A stretch of 64,000 bases of DNA from an uncultured Anaerolineae bacterium (GCA_937922795.1 CALAJK010000010.1:62001-126000); one strand, 5' to 3'. Positions 8,008-16,783 are shown, numbered from the stretch's first letter. Notes: generated from the sequence alone by a model not told the origin. A program made the numbers and translations.

Positions 8008-8955
8008 CTAAACCTCAGCGAGTTTCTCAACCGCCCGCAGTTTGGCGCTGCGGCTGCGCGGATTGCGCTCCACCTCGGCCGCAGACGCCGCCCGCGGCTT
8101 GCGGGTGAGCGTCCGCACGCTGGCGCGGTGACCGCACACGCATACCGGCGTCCGCGGCGGGCAAATGCAGTCAGCGCTGGCCAGCTTGAACGCCTGTTTG
8201 ACGAGGCGGTCTTCCAAGCTGTGGAAGCTAATGACGGCCAGCCGTCCACCCGGCCGCAGCAGGTTGATGGCGAGCGGGAGCGCCCGTTCCAGCGCCCCCA
8301 GCTCATCGTTGACGACGATCCGCAGCGCCTGGAAAACGCGCGTCGCCGGGTGGATCCGGTCGCCCGGCCGCCGGGGCAGCGTCCGTTCGATCACGGCCGC
8401 CAGCTCGCGAGTCGTGGCATACGGCCGCGCGGCGGTGATCGCCCGCGCCAGCCGTCGGCTCTGCGGCTCTTCGCCGTAGCGGAACAGGACGTCGGCCAGT
8501 TCGGCTTCGTCGCAGTGGTTGACCCACTCCGCTGCCGAGGGCCGCAGGCCGCCGGGATCGAAGCGCATATCGAGCGGGCCGTCCTTGGCGAACGCGAAGC
8601 CGCGCTCCGGGTTGTCAAGCTGCATCGACGACACGCCCAGATCGAGCAGGATCGCATCCACTGTCGCCCAGCCCAACCGCCGGGCATGGTCGGCCATCCG
8701 GATATAGCTGTCCTGGACGATGTGGACGCGCCCGGCGAACGGTTCAAGCGCCGCCCGCGCGATCTCCAGGGCGAACGGGTCGCAGTCCAGCCCCAGCGCC
8801 TCGGCAGCGCCGGCTTCCAGCAGGGCGCGCGTATGGCCGCCCGCCCCCAGCGTGCCGTCGACCACGCGCCCGCCGCGCGCGGCCGGCAGCAGCAGCTCCA
8901 GGACGTCGTCCAGCAGCACCGGGATGTGCGGGCGCTCCAGCTTGATCTTGTTCAT
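8008..8955 (-). CDS. rsmH: 16S rRNA (cytosine1402-N4)-methyltransferase RsmH
   Basis: RsmH (MraW) methylates N4 of C1402 in the ribosomal P site using SAM and is the first dcw gene here. The 315-aa product starts with HIPVLLDDVLELL, followed by the SAM-binding VVDGTLGAGGHTRALLEAG. It contains ILLDLGVSSMQLDNPERGF and the RsmH-specific Cys-containing segment near residue 265 (CICPPRTPVCVCGH) preceding RTLTRKP. VISFHSLEDRLVK is also present. The start at 8955 has no ribosome site; a TATAAT lies only 7 nt upstream (see the separate entry), so the transcript may be leaderless. Confidence 0.96.
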   Translation of the reverse strand: MNKIKLERPHIPVLLDDVLELLLPAARGGRVVDGTLGAGGHTRALLEAGAAEALGLDCDPFALEIARAALEPFAGRVHIVQDSYIRMADHARRLGWATVDAILLDLGVSSMQLDNPERGFAFAKDGPLDMRFDPGGLRPSAAEWVNHCDEAELADVLFRYGEEPQSRRLARAITAARPYATTRELAAVIERTLPRRPGDRIHPATRVFQALRIVVNDELGALERALPLAINLLRPGGRLAVISFHSLEDRLVKQAFKLASADCICPPRTPVCVCGHRASVRTLTRKPRAASAAEVERNPRSRSAKLRAVEKLAEV

Positions 8956-8962
8956 GGGGTGA

Positions 8963-8968
8963 ATTATA
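8963..8968 (-). promoter_or_regulatory. -10 element of rsmH / dcw operon, probably leaderless
   Basis: A perfect TATAAT on the minus strand ends 7 nt before the rsmH ATG, which would place the transcription start at or next to the A of the start codon. No Shine-Dalgarno is present between them. The -35 region is poor: two TTGCCT copies lie upstream at non-ideal spacing. Confidence 0.5.
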
Positions 8969-9021
8969 GCACAGGCAACCAGGCAACCCGACGCTCCGCC
9001 TGTCAGCGCCGCCCGTCCCCG

Positions 9022-10002
9022 TCAGCGGCTGGTGACCGCCGTGCCGGTGGATTGGCTCAAGGCACGTTCGAGCGCCGGCCGCAAGCTGCGCGCCGGCGTC
9101 AGGCCGCGAAACGTGGCGACGACCTCGCCCCGGTCGTTCATCACCACCACCAGCGGCACTGACCGCGCCGCGAAACGAGTGACCAGCCCGCGATTGCGCG
9201 GGTTATCAATATCCACGTACTCGACGTAGACATCGCCCCGGTATTCGTCCGCCAGCGCGCTGACAATTGGCCGCTGCTGCTTGCAAAACGTGCACCACGA
9301 CGCCTCGAACATCAACAGCGTGACGTTGCCGTCATGGTAGGCGAAATTGGCCGCCTCGCTGGTTTGAACCCCGCCGCCGCTGAGCAGGCCGTAGGCCACG
9401 ACGCCGACGATGGCCAGCACGCTGATGACGCCTAACAGCGCCGCCGCCAGATGGATGCCGCCCGTCTCAACCTGGGCGGCAGGGCGGTAGATGATCGGCT
9501 CATGCGCAGCCGCCGCCGGCTCGACTGGCGGCGGCTCATCTCCTGCTGGCGCAAGCGCCGGGACAGGCGGAGGGGCGGTCGGCTGCGCCGGCGCTGGCGG
9601 GGCGGCGGGCGTCCAGCCGGCCAGCGGCGGGCGGTCGTCCGGCTCAGCCGCCTCGCCTGCCTGCTGGTCGAAGCGCAGCGTCACCGCGCCGATCTGCACC
9701 ACATCGCCGGGCAGCAGACAGGTCGGCCGGTTGATGCGCCGGCCGTTCACCAGCACGACACAGTGGGGGAAGCGCGGCTGCAAAAAGTAGCCGCCCGCCC
9801 GGCGCAGCAAGATGGCATGGGCCGGCAGCGCGTCGGCGCTCAACTGCAAGTGACTGCGCGGGTCGCTGCCGATGAGAAACGCCGGCCGGCCGCCGTCGAG
9901 TACAGCGCTGATGCTCACTCGCAGTCCGGCGTTTGCGCCAGACTCGATCACAAACGATGCTTGCTCGATGCTAACCTGCTCGCTCATCCCACCTGATCCC
10001 AT
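9022..10002 (-). CDS. FHA-TM-thioredoxin fusion protein
   Basis: The 326-aa product joins three parts. Residues about 12-113 resemble a forkhead-associated domain (LIGSDPRSHLQLSADALPAH, then VLVNGRRINRPTCLLPGDVV). A Pro/Ala-rich linker follows (about 125-165). A membrane segment lies at about 184-207. Then comes a thioredoxin-like domain with the active site WCTFC at 236-240 and the cis-Pro loop SVPLVV near 283. In this orientation the FHA part would be cytoplasmic and the thioredoxin part outside. FHA domains bind phosphothreonine; thioredoxin domains with CxxC reduce or shuffle disulfides. The fusion suggests a phospho-regulated envelope redox protein, which is inference. The start may instead be the second ATG at 9987. 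It stands alone, divergent from uvrC. Confidence 0.8.
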   Translation of the reverse strand: MGSGGMSEQVSIEQASFVIESGANAGLRVSISAVLDGGRPAFLIGSDPRSHLQLSADALPAHAILLRRAGGYFLQPRFPHCVVLVNGRRINRPTCLLPGDVVQIGAVTLRFDQQAGEAAEPDDRPPLAGWTPAAPPAPAQPTAPPPVPALAPAGDEPPPVEPAAAAHEPIIYRPAAQVETGGIHLAAALLGVISVLAIVGVVAYGLLSGGGVQTSEAANFAYHDGNVTLLMFEASWCTFCKQQRPIVSALADEYRGDVYVEYVDIDNPRNRGLVTRFAARSVPLVVVMNDRGEVVATFRGLTPARSLRPALERALSQSTGTAVTSR

Positions 10003-10093
10003 GAACCTTCTCTATACGTAACCTTAGCATAGGTTAAACCGGGGCTTCTAGCTACCTCATTCACAGAATTCTCATATACTACCCGTTCACCCG

Positions 10094-10123
10094 TTCGCAG
10101 CCAGTCCCTAACCTGACTACAAT
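10094..10123 (+). promoter_or_regulatory. Candidate sigma-70 promoter of uvrC
   Basis: TTCGCA and TACAAT are separated by 18 nt, about 33 nt before the uvrC ATG, in an AT-richer divergent region between two genes. Confidence 0.45.
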
Positions 10124-10156
10124 AGAAGGCAAATTCACCTCAGATATGCAGCATGT

Positions 10157-12043
10157 ATGACTGCCTTCCAACCATCTGAACATATTCAGCATATTCTAGC
10201 CAGCCTGCCGGCCAAGCCGGGCTGCTATCTGATGAAGAACGCCGCCGGCGAGATCATCTACGTGGGCAAAGCTAAGAAGCTGCGCAGCCGCGTCCGCAGC
10301 TACTTCAACGCCAGCGCCGAGAGCAGCCCCAAGACGCTGCGCCTGCGCGAACAGATCGCCGATATCGAGGTCATCATCGCCGAGAGCGAAGTCCAAGCGC
10401 TCATCCTGGAAGAGACGCTCATCAAGCGCCACCGGCCGCGTTTCAATATCAGCCTCAAAGACGACAAGCGCTACCCGTACATCCGTGTGCGCTGGCAGGA
10501 CCCCTTCCCCAAAGTCGAGACGACCCGCCGGGTGCTCAACGACGGCAGCCGCTACTTCGGCCCGTACACCGCCATGTGGGCGGTGCAGAACACGCTGCGG
10601 ACGCTGCGCCGCGCCTTCCCCTACCTGACGTGCGACCGCGACATCACCGGCCAGGACGACCGCGCCTGCCTGTTCTACGACATCAAACTATGCAACGCCC
10701 CGTGCATCGGTGCGGTCAGCCAAGAACAGTACCGCGCCATGATCGGCGAACTGATGGACGTTCTGAGCGGCAAATCGGACCGGGTGATGGCGCGTTTGAA
10801 CAGCGAGATGCAGGCTGCCGCCGAGGCGCTCCAGTTCGAGCGCGCCGCCGTCCTGCGCGATCAGCTTCGCGCCATCGAGTACATCAACCAGCGCCACAAG
10901 GTCGTCAACCCCAACATGACCGACCACGACGTCATCGCGCTGGCGCGGGACAAAAACGACGCCTGTGTGCAAATTTTGTTCATCCGCAACGGCAAGCTGG
11001 TGGGCAGCGACGCCCGGATGCTGGGCGGGGCTGAGGACGAGCCGGACGCGGAAGTCCTCAGCCAATTCATCACTCAGTTCTACAGCGAAGCGGCCGACGT
11101 CCCGCACGAGCTGATCCTGCCGGAAGAAGTTGAGGAAGCGCGCATCATCGAGCAGTGGCTGAAGGACAAACGGCGCGGCCACAAGGTGACCATCACCGTC
11201 CCCAAGCGCGGCGACAAACGCGCCTTGATCAAGATGGCCGAAGAGAACGCCGAGGAAGCGCTGCGCATGATCCGCGCCCAGTGGGAAGCCGATACGCTCA
11301 AACATGAGGCCGGCATAGCCGAGCTGCAGCAGGCATTGGGGCTGCCCAAGCCGCCCAACCGCATCGAGTGTTTCGATATCAGCACTACCCAGGGCACAGC
11401 CATCGTGGCCAGCCGAGTGGTGTTCGTGCAGGGCGTGCCGCGCAAGGGCGAGTACCGACGCTTCAATATCCGCAGCGTGGATCATGCCGGCTCAGACGAT
11501 TACCAGTCGATGCGCGAAGCGCTCACCCGACGCTTCAGCCGCTACCAGACCGCCCTGGCCGAACCCGCGCCGCGAGACCCCGCCCAGACCGACCGCGACG
11601 AAACGTGGCGGCTGCTGCCCGATCTGCTGATCGTGGACGGCGGCAAAGGCCAGTTGGGCGTGGCGGTCGGGGTGCTGCGCGAATTCAACCTGCTGGGGCG
11701 CGTGCCGGTGGCGGCGCTGGCCAAACAGTTCGAGGAGCTGTACCTGCCAGATGAGCCCAACCCGGTCATCCTGCCGCGCCGGGGCGAAGCCCTGTTCCTG
11801 GTGCAGCGCGTGCGCGACGAAGCTCACCGCTTCGCTATCACCGCCCACCGCCAGCAGCGGACGAAGCTCGGCATGGCCAGCCGGCTGGAGACGATCCCCG
11901 GCATCGGCCCCAAAAAGCGCCGAGCGCTGCTGAAGGCTTTCGGCAACTCGATCGACGCCATCCGCCGCGCCAGCGTCGAAGAGCTGATGGCCGTCAAAGG
12001 CATCAACGAACAACTGGCGCTGACGCTCAAAGAACTACTGTGA
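10157..12043 (+). CDS. uvrC: Excinuclease ABC subunit C (UvrC)
   Basis: UvrC makes both incisions around a DNA lesion in nucleotide excision repair after UvrA/UvrB loading. The 628-aa product, full length for the family, contains an N-terminal GIY-YIG nuclease (residues about 18-95, GCYLMKNAAGEIIYVGKAKK), a UVR segment that contacts UvrB (about 210-240, EALQFERAAVLRDQLRAIE), the RNase H-like C-terminal nuclease (IECFDISTTQGTAIVAS, LLIVDGGKGQL), and tandem helix-hairpin-helix motifs at the end (IPGIGPKKRRALLKAFG and VKGINEQLALTLKELL). It is transcribed alone, away from the FHA-thioredoxin gene. Confidence 0.97.
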   Translation: MTAFQPSEHIQHILASLPAKPGCYLMKNAAGEIIYVGKAKKLRSRVRSYFNASAESSPKTLRLREQIADIEVIIAESEVQALILEETLIKRHRPRFNISLKDDKRYPYIRVRWQDPFPKVETTRRVLNDGSRYFGPYTAMWAVQNTLRTLRRAFPYLTCDRDITGQDDRACLFYDIKLCNAPCIGAVSQEQYRAMIGELMDVLSGKSDRVMARLNSEMQAAAEALQFERAAVLRDQLRAIEYINQRHKVVNPNMTDHDVIALARDKNDACVQILFIRNGKLVGSDARMLGGAEDEPDAEVLSQFITQFYSEAADVPHELILPEEVEEARIIEQWLKDKRRGHKVTITVPKRGDKRALIKMAEENAEEALRMIRAQWEADTLKHEAGIAELQQALGLPKPPNRIECFDISTTQGTAIVASRVVFVQGVPRKGEYRRFNIRSVDHAGSDDYQSMREALTRRFSRYQTALAEPAPRDPAQTDRDETWRLLPDLLIVDGGKGQLGVAVGVLREFNLLGRVPVAALAKQFEELYLPDEPNPVILPRRGEALFLVQRVRDEAHRFAITAHRQQRTKLGMASRLETIPGIGPKKRRALLKAFGNSIDAIRRASVEELMAVKGINEQLALTLKELL

Positions 12044-12154
12044 ATCATCGCCATCGTCTAGACTGTTTAAATCGCTGGCAAGGTGATTTATGGTACGCTG
12101 GTGAGGCGGCGGTGTTATATCTGTGAACAGCGTTACCAGGAGCATCCAACGATC

Positions 12155-12823
12155 ATGGCCGACATTTTGCAGCAAATCGTCCAGTTTCTGGAGGCCGCTA
12201 TCCACGCAGTGGGCTATCCTGGCATCTTTCTGGTGATGTTCGCCGAGAACATCTTCACGCCCATCCCCACCGAGCCGTTCCTGCCGCTGGCCGGCATGTT
12301 GGCCGCCGACGGCCGCATGACGTTCCTCGGCGTGTGGCTGGCCGCCGGCCTGGGCGCGGTCGCCGGGTCGCTGACCATCTATCTGGTCGGTCGGTACGCC
12401 GGCGAACCGGCGGTGCGCCAACTGCTGCAGCGCTTCGGCCGCTACCTGGGCGTCTCGGAGCGCGAGCTGGATCGGGGGATCGCCCTGTTCAACCGCTACG
12501 GCGCGCCGCTGGTATTCTTCGGGCGGCTCATCCCTATCGTGCGTCCGACGATTTCGATCGTGTCCGGCATCACCCGGCTGCGGCTGCCGGTGTTCATCCT
12601 GTTCACCGCGCTCAGCTCCAGCCTCGTCAACGCCTTTTGGGTGGCCGTCGGTTACTTCCTGGGCGAGAACTGGGAAGCTGTGCTGGGAGCGTTCGACCAG
12701 TTGCAGCCCATGCTGCTGCCAGCCATCGCCGCGGCGGCGCTGGTCGCGGTGATCGTCATCGGCTGGCGGCTGCTGCGCCGGCGCACAACGCACACGCACA
12801 CGCCCATCCCCGAAGGCGAGTGA
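12155..12823 (+). CDS. DedA-family membrane protein (VTT domain)
   Basis: The 222-aa product has the DedA/SNARE-associated (VTT) pattern: MFAENIFTPIPTEPFLPLAG near residue 27, a central GSLTIYLVGRYAG, the family motif FFGRLIPIVRPTISIVSGI with its conserved Arg residues, and C-terminal hydrophobic helices. DedA proteins are re-entrant-loop membrane proteins; members have been shown to act as phospholipid or undecaprenyl-phosphate translocases, but which substrate applies cannot be read from sequence. I start at ATG 12155 because upstream in-frame codons encode non-family sequence; an AGGAG lies 12 nt upstream. A His/Thr-rich tail ends the protein. It is convergent with the next gene at 8 nt. 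Confidence 0.88.
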   Translation: MADILQQIVQFLEAAIHAVGYPGIFLVMFAENIFTPIPTEPFLPLAGMLAADGRMTFLGVWLAAGLGAVAGSLTIYLVGRYAGEPAVRQLLQRFGRYLGVSERELDRGIALFNRYGAPLVFFGRLIPIVRPTISIVSGITRLRLPVFILFTALSSSLVNAFWVAVGYFLGENWEAVLGAFDQLQPMLLPAIAAAALVAVIVIGWRLLRRRTTHTHTPIPEGE

Positions 12824-12830
12824 GAGACGC

Positions 12831-13853
12831 TCACACCCGGTTGGGGTCGATCACATACTCCCACCAGTTGTGAGCGATGCCGTCCATCACGCCGGCGACG
12901 TGCGGCAGATGGCGCAGCCACCACAGATGATGCAGCCGGATGTCGCCGCCGCCCCATTCGCGGCAGTCCACCACTCGGAAGCGATCGCCCGTCAGCTCCG
13001 GGTAGGCGTACCAGTCATCACAGTTGCTGCGCACCGGGCGCGGATTGCCCCAATCGTAATCGCGCTGGCTGTTGGGCGCGAAGTGGACGCTGCCGCACTC
13101 CGCCCGGCCAGGGTGCGTCTGGTCGCAGCGGATGAAGCGCTTCCACAGGTTGGCGTTGTCCGGAACGTCTGCAAATACTCTAGAGAGGATGGACTCGGCG
13201 CGATGGCCTAGGTCTTCGAGCATCTCGCCCACGCCGCGCTCGAAGTTGAAGCCCATGATGACGAACCGGCGGGCGGCCTGTTCCGTCCCACGCAGCGGCG
13301 GGGCGTTGCACCAGAAAGCGCCTGGTCCGGCCATGATCGATTCGTAGTAGCCGCCATACGGGTGACCAAACAGCCACACCTCATCGATCTCACCGTCGCT
13401 GACGCGCTCCACCAGCCGAAACTCGCGCACGAGCGCCAGGTAATCCACGCCGTCGGGCTGGTGAAACCGGCGGGTGCGCCAGGCTTCCAGGTAGCTGGTC
13501 TCATCGTAGCGAAAGCCGTCAGCCTTCACTGGATAGCCATCGACCACCAGGCGCTCGACGACGGCGTAGTTGACGCAGCCGTAGCTGGCCCAGCGCACGT
13601 CTTCGATGTAGTCCGCCGCCAGGTCATCGGGTTCGTTCCAGCGGAAGTATTCGCGCACCGTCCGCCCACCCTGGCTTCGCAGCGCTGGATTGTGAGTGAT
13701 CATCAAGACCCTGCGCTGGATGGGCTCCGGCAGGGCGGCCGGGTCTGGCTCTGGGCCAAAGCCGGGCGACGCCTGCTCGCTCGCCATTTGTTCCAGCGGA
13801 TGCGGCGTGCCTGACGGCCTCAGTTGATCAAACCAGCGCTTAAGATAGTCCAC
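12831..13853 (-). CDS. Uncharacterised conserved protein
   Basis: The 340-aa product starts at a GTG with GGAG 8 nt upstream. It has no signal peptide or membrane segment. Distinctive stretches include VLMITHNPALRSQGG, IEDVRWASYGCVNYAVVERL, DGFRYDETSYLEAWRTR, IDEVWLFGHPYGGYYESIMA, FVIMGFNFERGVGEMLEDLG and CGSVHFAPNSQRDYDWGNPR. Its many Trp, Tyr and His residues in conserved-looking blocks suggest a structured catalytic or binding domain. I recall similar uncharacterised bacterial proteins with the same blocks but cannot name a family or function. Neighbours give no functional hint, as it is convergent with the DedA gene. Confidence 0.75.
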   Translation of the reverse strand: MDYLKRWFDQLRPSGTPHPLEQMASEQASPGFGPEPDPAALPEPIQRRVLMITHNPALRSQGGRTVREYFRWNEPDDLAADYIEDVRWASYGCVNYAVVERLVVDGYPVKADGFRYDETSYLEAWRTRRFHQPDGVDYLALVREFRLVERVSDGEIDEVWLFGHPYGGYYESIMAGPGAFWCNAPPLRGTEQAARRFVIMGFNFERGVGEMLEDLGHRAESILSRVFADVPDNANLWKRFIRCDQTHPGRAECGSVHFAPNSQRDYDWGNPRPVRSNCDDWYAYPELTGDRFRVVDCREWGGGDIRLHHLWWLRHLPHVAGVMDGIAHNWWEYVIDPNRV

Positions 13854-14039
13854 CGCCAGCTCTCCGCCTCATGAGTCCATCGGCAGATTAACCATAGCGG
13901 ATTGCACCCGCGCGCGCAAAAGATCAGGCGGCGAACAGGCGCATTCTTTTGGAGCGCATACGGGAGAACGCCCCGTGTGTCGTCCCGCATGAAGGCAGCG
14001 CCTACTTCCATTTCTAAATGCACCTGGCAGCGGCGGTCG

Positions 14040-14996
14040 TCATTCAAAATCAACGCGCACGATGGGGAAGCTGGCGACCGTCTGGCCGAAGTTCATCGCT
14101 CGCATCCGCGAATACAGCACGTACACCGCGCCGTCACGCACGGCGGCGGTGGTGGCCGGCTCATCGGTCTTCACCCGCCCTTCGATGCGGGCGCTGGCCC
14201 AGCCGTCGTCGCTGCGCAGCCGGAACACAGTCGACAGCGAGCCGCTGATGACGATCAGGCTGCCATCAGGATGCAGCGCCAGCCCGTCCGCGCCGCTGAC
14301 CGGCTCCGGCAGAGTCACCGATGTCACCTTCTCCGGGGAGGCCAACGGTATCTTGTACAGCTCTCCTTTGCCCGCCTGCGCCACAATCAGATAACCGTCC
14401 GGATGCCAGACGATGCCGTTGAGCGTCAGCAGGCCGCCGGCGAACTGTTCATCTTGAGCGAACACCGACGCCTCGCCCTCCGGCGTGACGCGATAGACGA
14501 CCGCCGCGAAGCTGTCAGTGACGTAAGCATTGCCGTCGTCGTCAACGGCCACATCGTTGGGGAAATGACGCCCCGGCCGCAGATGGCGCAGGTCAACCAT
14601 GCGCAGCCGCGCGCCAGTCGCCAGGTCATAGATGCCCAGCGACGCGCCCGGATTCAAATTGAACGGGTTGAACGCGCCGGGATCGGCATTGGCGACCAGC
14701 AGCCGGTTGGTGAGCGCGTCCACCTCTAAGCCGGTCGAGGCCAGCAGGTCGTCATCTTCGATCAGACGCGTCGTCGTGCCATCGTCTTCGACCACGAAGA
14801 CGTCGCCCTCAGCCAGCGAGCCCAGCAAAAACCGGCCAGCCGTCGGATCGTACTCGACGCCCTCCGGAAACAGATTTTCGCGTTCTGCTTCGATGCGCGC
14901 GGGGAGCGCTGGCTCCTGCGCCAACAGCAGCGGCGCGGCCAGCAGCAGTGCCCACGGCACAAACAGCAGGGCGAAGGGGGAGTGCGGGTTGCGCAT
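14040..14996 (-). CDS. Secreted SMP-30/gluconolactonase-like beta-propeller protein
   Basis: The 318-aa product begins with an N-terminal signal peptide (basic start, LLFVPWALLLAAPLLLAQ), and a GAGG ribosome site lies 7 nt before the ATG. The mature part has repeated blade signatures: LFPEGVEYDPTAGRFLLGSL, FPNDVAVDDDGNAYVTDS, LNGIVWHPDGYLIVAQ, ADGLALHPDGSLIVIS. This matches six-bladed SMP-30/gluconolactonase or Strictosidine-synthase-like propellers. The NDV and GLTLNGI positions resemble the metal-site residues of SMP-30, but I would not assign a substrate. The gene is monocistronic, with about 80 nt to the glycerate kinase. Confidence 0.75.
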   Translation of the reverse strand: MRNPHSPFALLFVPWALLLAAPLLLAQEPALPARIEAERENLFPEGVEYDPTAGRFLLGSLAEGDVFVVEDDGTTTRLIEDDDLLASTGLEVDALTNRLLVANADPGAFNPFNLNPGASLGIYDLATGARLRMVDLRHLRPGRHFPNDVAVDDDGNAYVTDSFAAVVYRVTPEGEASVFAQDEQFAGGLLTLNGIVWHPDGYLIVAQAGKGELYKIPLASPEKVTSVTLPEPVSGADGLALHPDGSLIVISGSLSTVFRLRSDDGWASARIEGRVKTDEPATTAAVRDGAVYVLYSRMRAMNFGQTVASFPIVRVDFE

Positions 14997-15078
14997 AGAA
15001 CAACCTCAGCTTCTACGGCACATCAGCTCTTCACGTCCTACCGTAACGCAGTCGGATGAGCCGCCGCTAAAACTGCGC

Positions 15079-16212
15079 TTAACGGTTGATGGCCAGCAGA
15101 TAACCGAGCCGCAGCGCGGCGCGTTCCAGCAGCTCCGGCGCGCGCCGCAGCGCCGCCTCCAGCGTCATCGGCTCGGTGACAATGGACAGCACCGCCTGCA
15201 GGCCGGCTTCATGAAGCTGTTCGTCATCGGCCAGCAGCCCGCCGACCAGCGCCACCGTCGGCACGCCGCGCGCCGCCGCCCGCCGCGCCACGCCGATCGG
15301 CCCCTTGCCGAAGATCGTCTGTTCGTCCATGCGCCCCTCGCCGGTGATCACCAGGTCAGCGCGTTCCAGAAGCCGGTCGAAGCCGCGTTCGTCCAAGATG
15401 AGATCGATCCCAGACTCGATCCGCCCGCCTAGAAACGCCAGCAGCCCGGCGGCCAGCGCGCCGGCCGCCCCGCCGCCGCGCGTCTCGCGGACATCTACGC
15501 CGTGCTGTTCGCTCACCCGCCCGAAAAAGTGGCGCAGCCCGCTCTCCAACACGCGGACTTCATGCGGCCCAGCCCCTTTCTGCGGGCCGAACACGGCAGC
15601 CGCGCCAGCCGCCCCAACCGCTGGGTTCTCAACGTCCGACGCGATGATCAACTCGACCTCGCGCCAGCGCGGGTCCAGGCCGGCGGCGTCCACGGCGGCG
15701 ACGCTCCCCAGCGCGCCGCCGCCGCGCGGCACGTCGCGACCGTACGCATCCAGCAGCCGCACCCCCAGCGCCTGCAGACAGCCCGCGCCGCCGTCCACGG
15801 TGGCGCTGCCGCCCATGCCGACGATGATCCGCCGCGCGCCCGTCTCCAATGCTGCCCGCAGCAGTTGGCCTGTGCCGTAAGTCGAGGCTACCAGCGGGTT
15901 GAGCTCCCCAGGGCGCAGCAGCTCCAACCCAGACGCCAGCGCCATCTCGACCACCGCCGTCTGACCGTCATCTAGCAGACCGAAGGCAGCCTGCACCGGC
16001 CGCCCCAGCGGATCTTGGACGGACAGGGGCACCCGCCGCCCGCCGCCCGCCAGGAACGCGTCCAGCGTGCCGTTGCCGCCGTCAGCGATGGGCAGCCGCA
16101 CCGTGTCCGCCGCCAGACCGGAACGTCGCAGGCCGCGATCGATGGCGGCGGCGGCGGCGACAGCCGTCAGGCTATGCTTGAACGCCCCCGGCGCGATGAG
16201 GATCATCTTCAC
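15079..16212 (-). CDS. Glycerate 2-kinase (GarK/GlxK family)
   Basis: The 377-aa product matches the class II glycerate kinase family from end to end: LIAPGAFKHSLTAVAAA at the N-terminus, the conserved PIADGGNGTLDAFL, STYGTGQLLRAALETG, IVGMGGSATVDGGAGCLQALG, FGPQKGA, and the C-terminal LVITGEGRMDEQTIFGKGPIGVA. These enzymes phosphorylate D-glycerate to 2-phosphoglycerate with ATP, feeding glycolysis. The start is a GTG preceded by GGAGGGG at 5 nt. It appears to be a single-gene unit, so it is not tied to a specific upstream pathway such as glyoxylate or tartronate use. Confidence 0.9.
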   Translation of the reverse strand: MKMILIAPGAFKHSLTAVAAAAAIDRGLRRSGLAADTVRLPIADGGNGTLDAFLAGGGRRVPLSVQDPLGRPVQAAFGLLDDGQTAVVEMALASGLELLRPGELNPLVASTYGTGQLLRAALETGARRIIVGMGGSATVDGGAGCLQALGVRLLDAYGRDVPRGGGALGSVAAVDAAGLDPRWREVELIIASDVENPAVGAAGAAAVFGPQKGAGPHEVRVLESGLRHFFGRVSEQHGVDVRETRGGGAAGALAAGLLAFLGGRIESGIDLILDERGFDRLLERADLVITGEGRMDEQTIFGKGPIGVARRAAARGVPTVALVGGLLADDEQLHEAGLQAVLSIVTEPMTLEAALRRAPELLERAALRLGYLLAINR

Positions 16213-16330
16213 GTCTTCCCCTCCGACTGTGATTTTCTAGGAAAACGCTCATCTGCTACTTTTCGATTGGCTTCACGAAGTATGGTATAGTGCTAACTGT
16301 GCGATACTAAACGACACCAATCGAAAGCGT

Positions 16331-16783
16331 GTGAGCTTGCTGGAAAGTCTGCATTCACTTGCTGGCGCGCGCGCCCTGCTCGTGGCCAGCGACGCGCACC
16401 AACTCCTGGTCGCCAGCAACCTGCTGCGCGAGCTGGGCGTGGAGGTCAAGCGCAACACGACCGGCGTCGGCGTGGCCGCGCAGGCCGCCGCCATGTCCCC
16501 CTGCCCCGATCTCATCCTCCTCGACCTCGATCTGCCCGAAGCCGATCCACTGGCCATCTGCGCCCACCTGAAGCGCCGCCGGCGACTGGCCTCCATCCCG
16601 GTCATCGCCTTCGGGGACGCCCACTGGTGGACTCTACAAACCCGCCTGGAAGCGGCAGGGTTCAGCGGCTTCATCGCCAAACCGCTGCCGCGCAAACTGC
16701 TGCGCGGCCTGCTCCAGCGGGCGCTGGACGGCTTCACTGTCTGGCACGCCCCGGCTAACGCGGCGTCCACAGCAAATCGCTGA
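16331..16783 (+). CDS. Degenerate response-regulator receiver protein
   Basis: The 150-aa product has a CheY-like fold outline: ALLVASDAHQLLVASNLL (helix 1 region), PDLILLDLDLPEADPL with the presumptive phospho-Asp, IPVIAFGD, and GFIAKPLPRKLL with the conserved Lys-Pro. The acidic pair normally at the end of strand 1 is reduced to one Asp (ASDAH), and the Ser/Thr switch position is replaced by Phe-Gly, so normal phosphorelay is doubtful. It has no output domain. The start is a GTG without a clear ribosome site; a TATAGT lies about 40 nt upstream. Its 3' end overlaps the opposing lipoprotein gene by 29 nt. Confidence 0.7.
   Translation: MSLLESLHSLAGARALLVASDAHQLLVASNLLRELGVEVKRNTTGVGVAAQAAAMSPCPDLILLDLDLPEADPLAICAHLKRRRRLASIPVIAFGDAHWWTLQTRLEAAGFSGFIAKPLPRKLLRGLLQRALDGFTVWHAPANAASTANR

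Noticed and set aside
13820-14053. 77-aa minus-strand ORF in the gap after the uncharacterised protein
   Set aside because: No ribosome site, no recognisable sequence, and Cys/Trp-rich composition like random translation.
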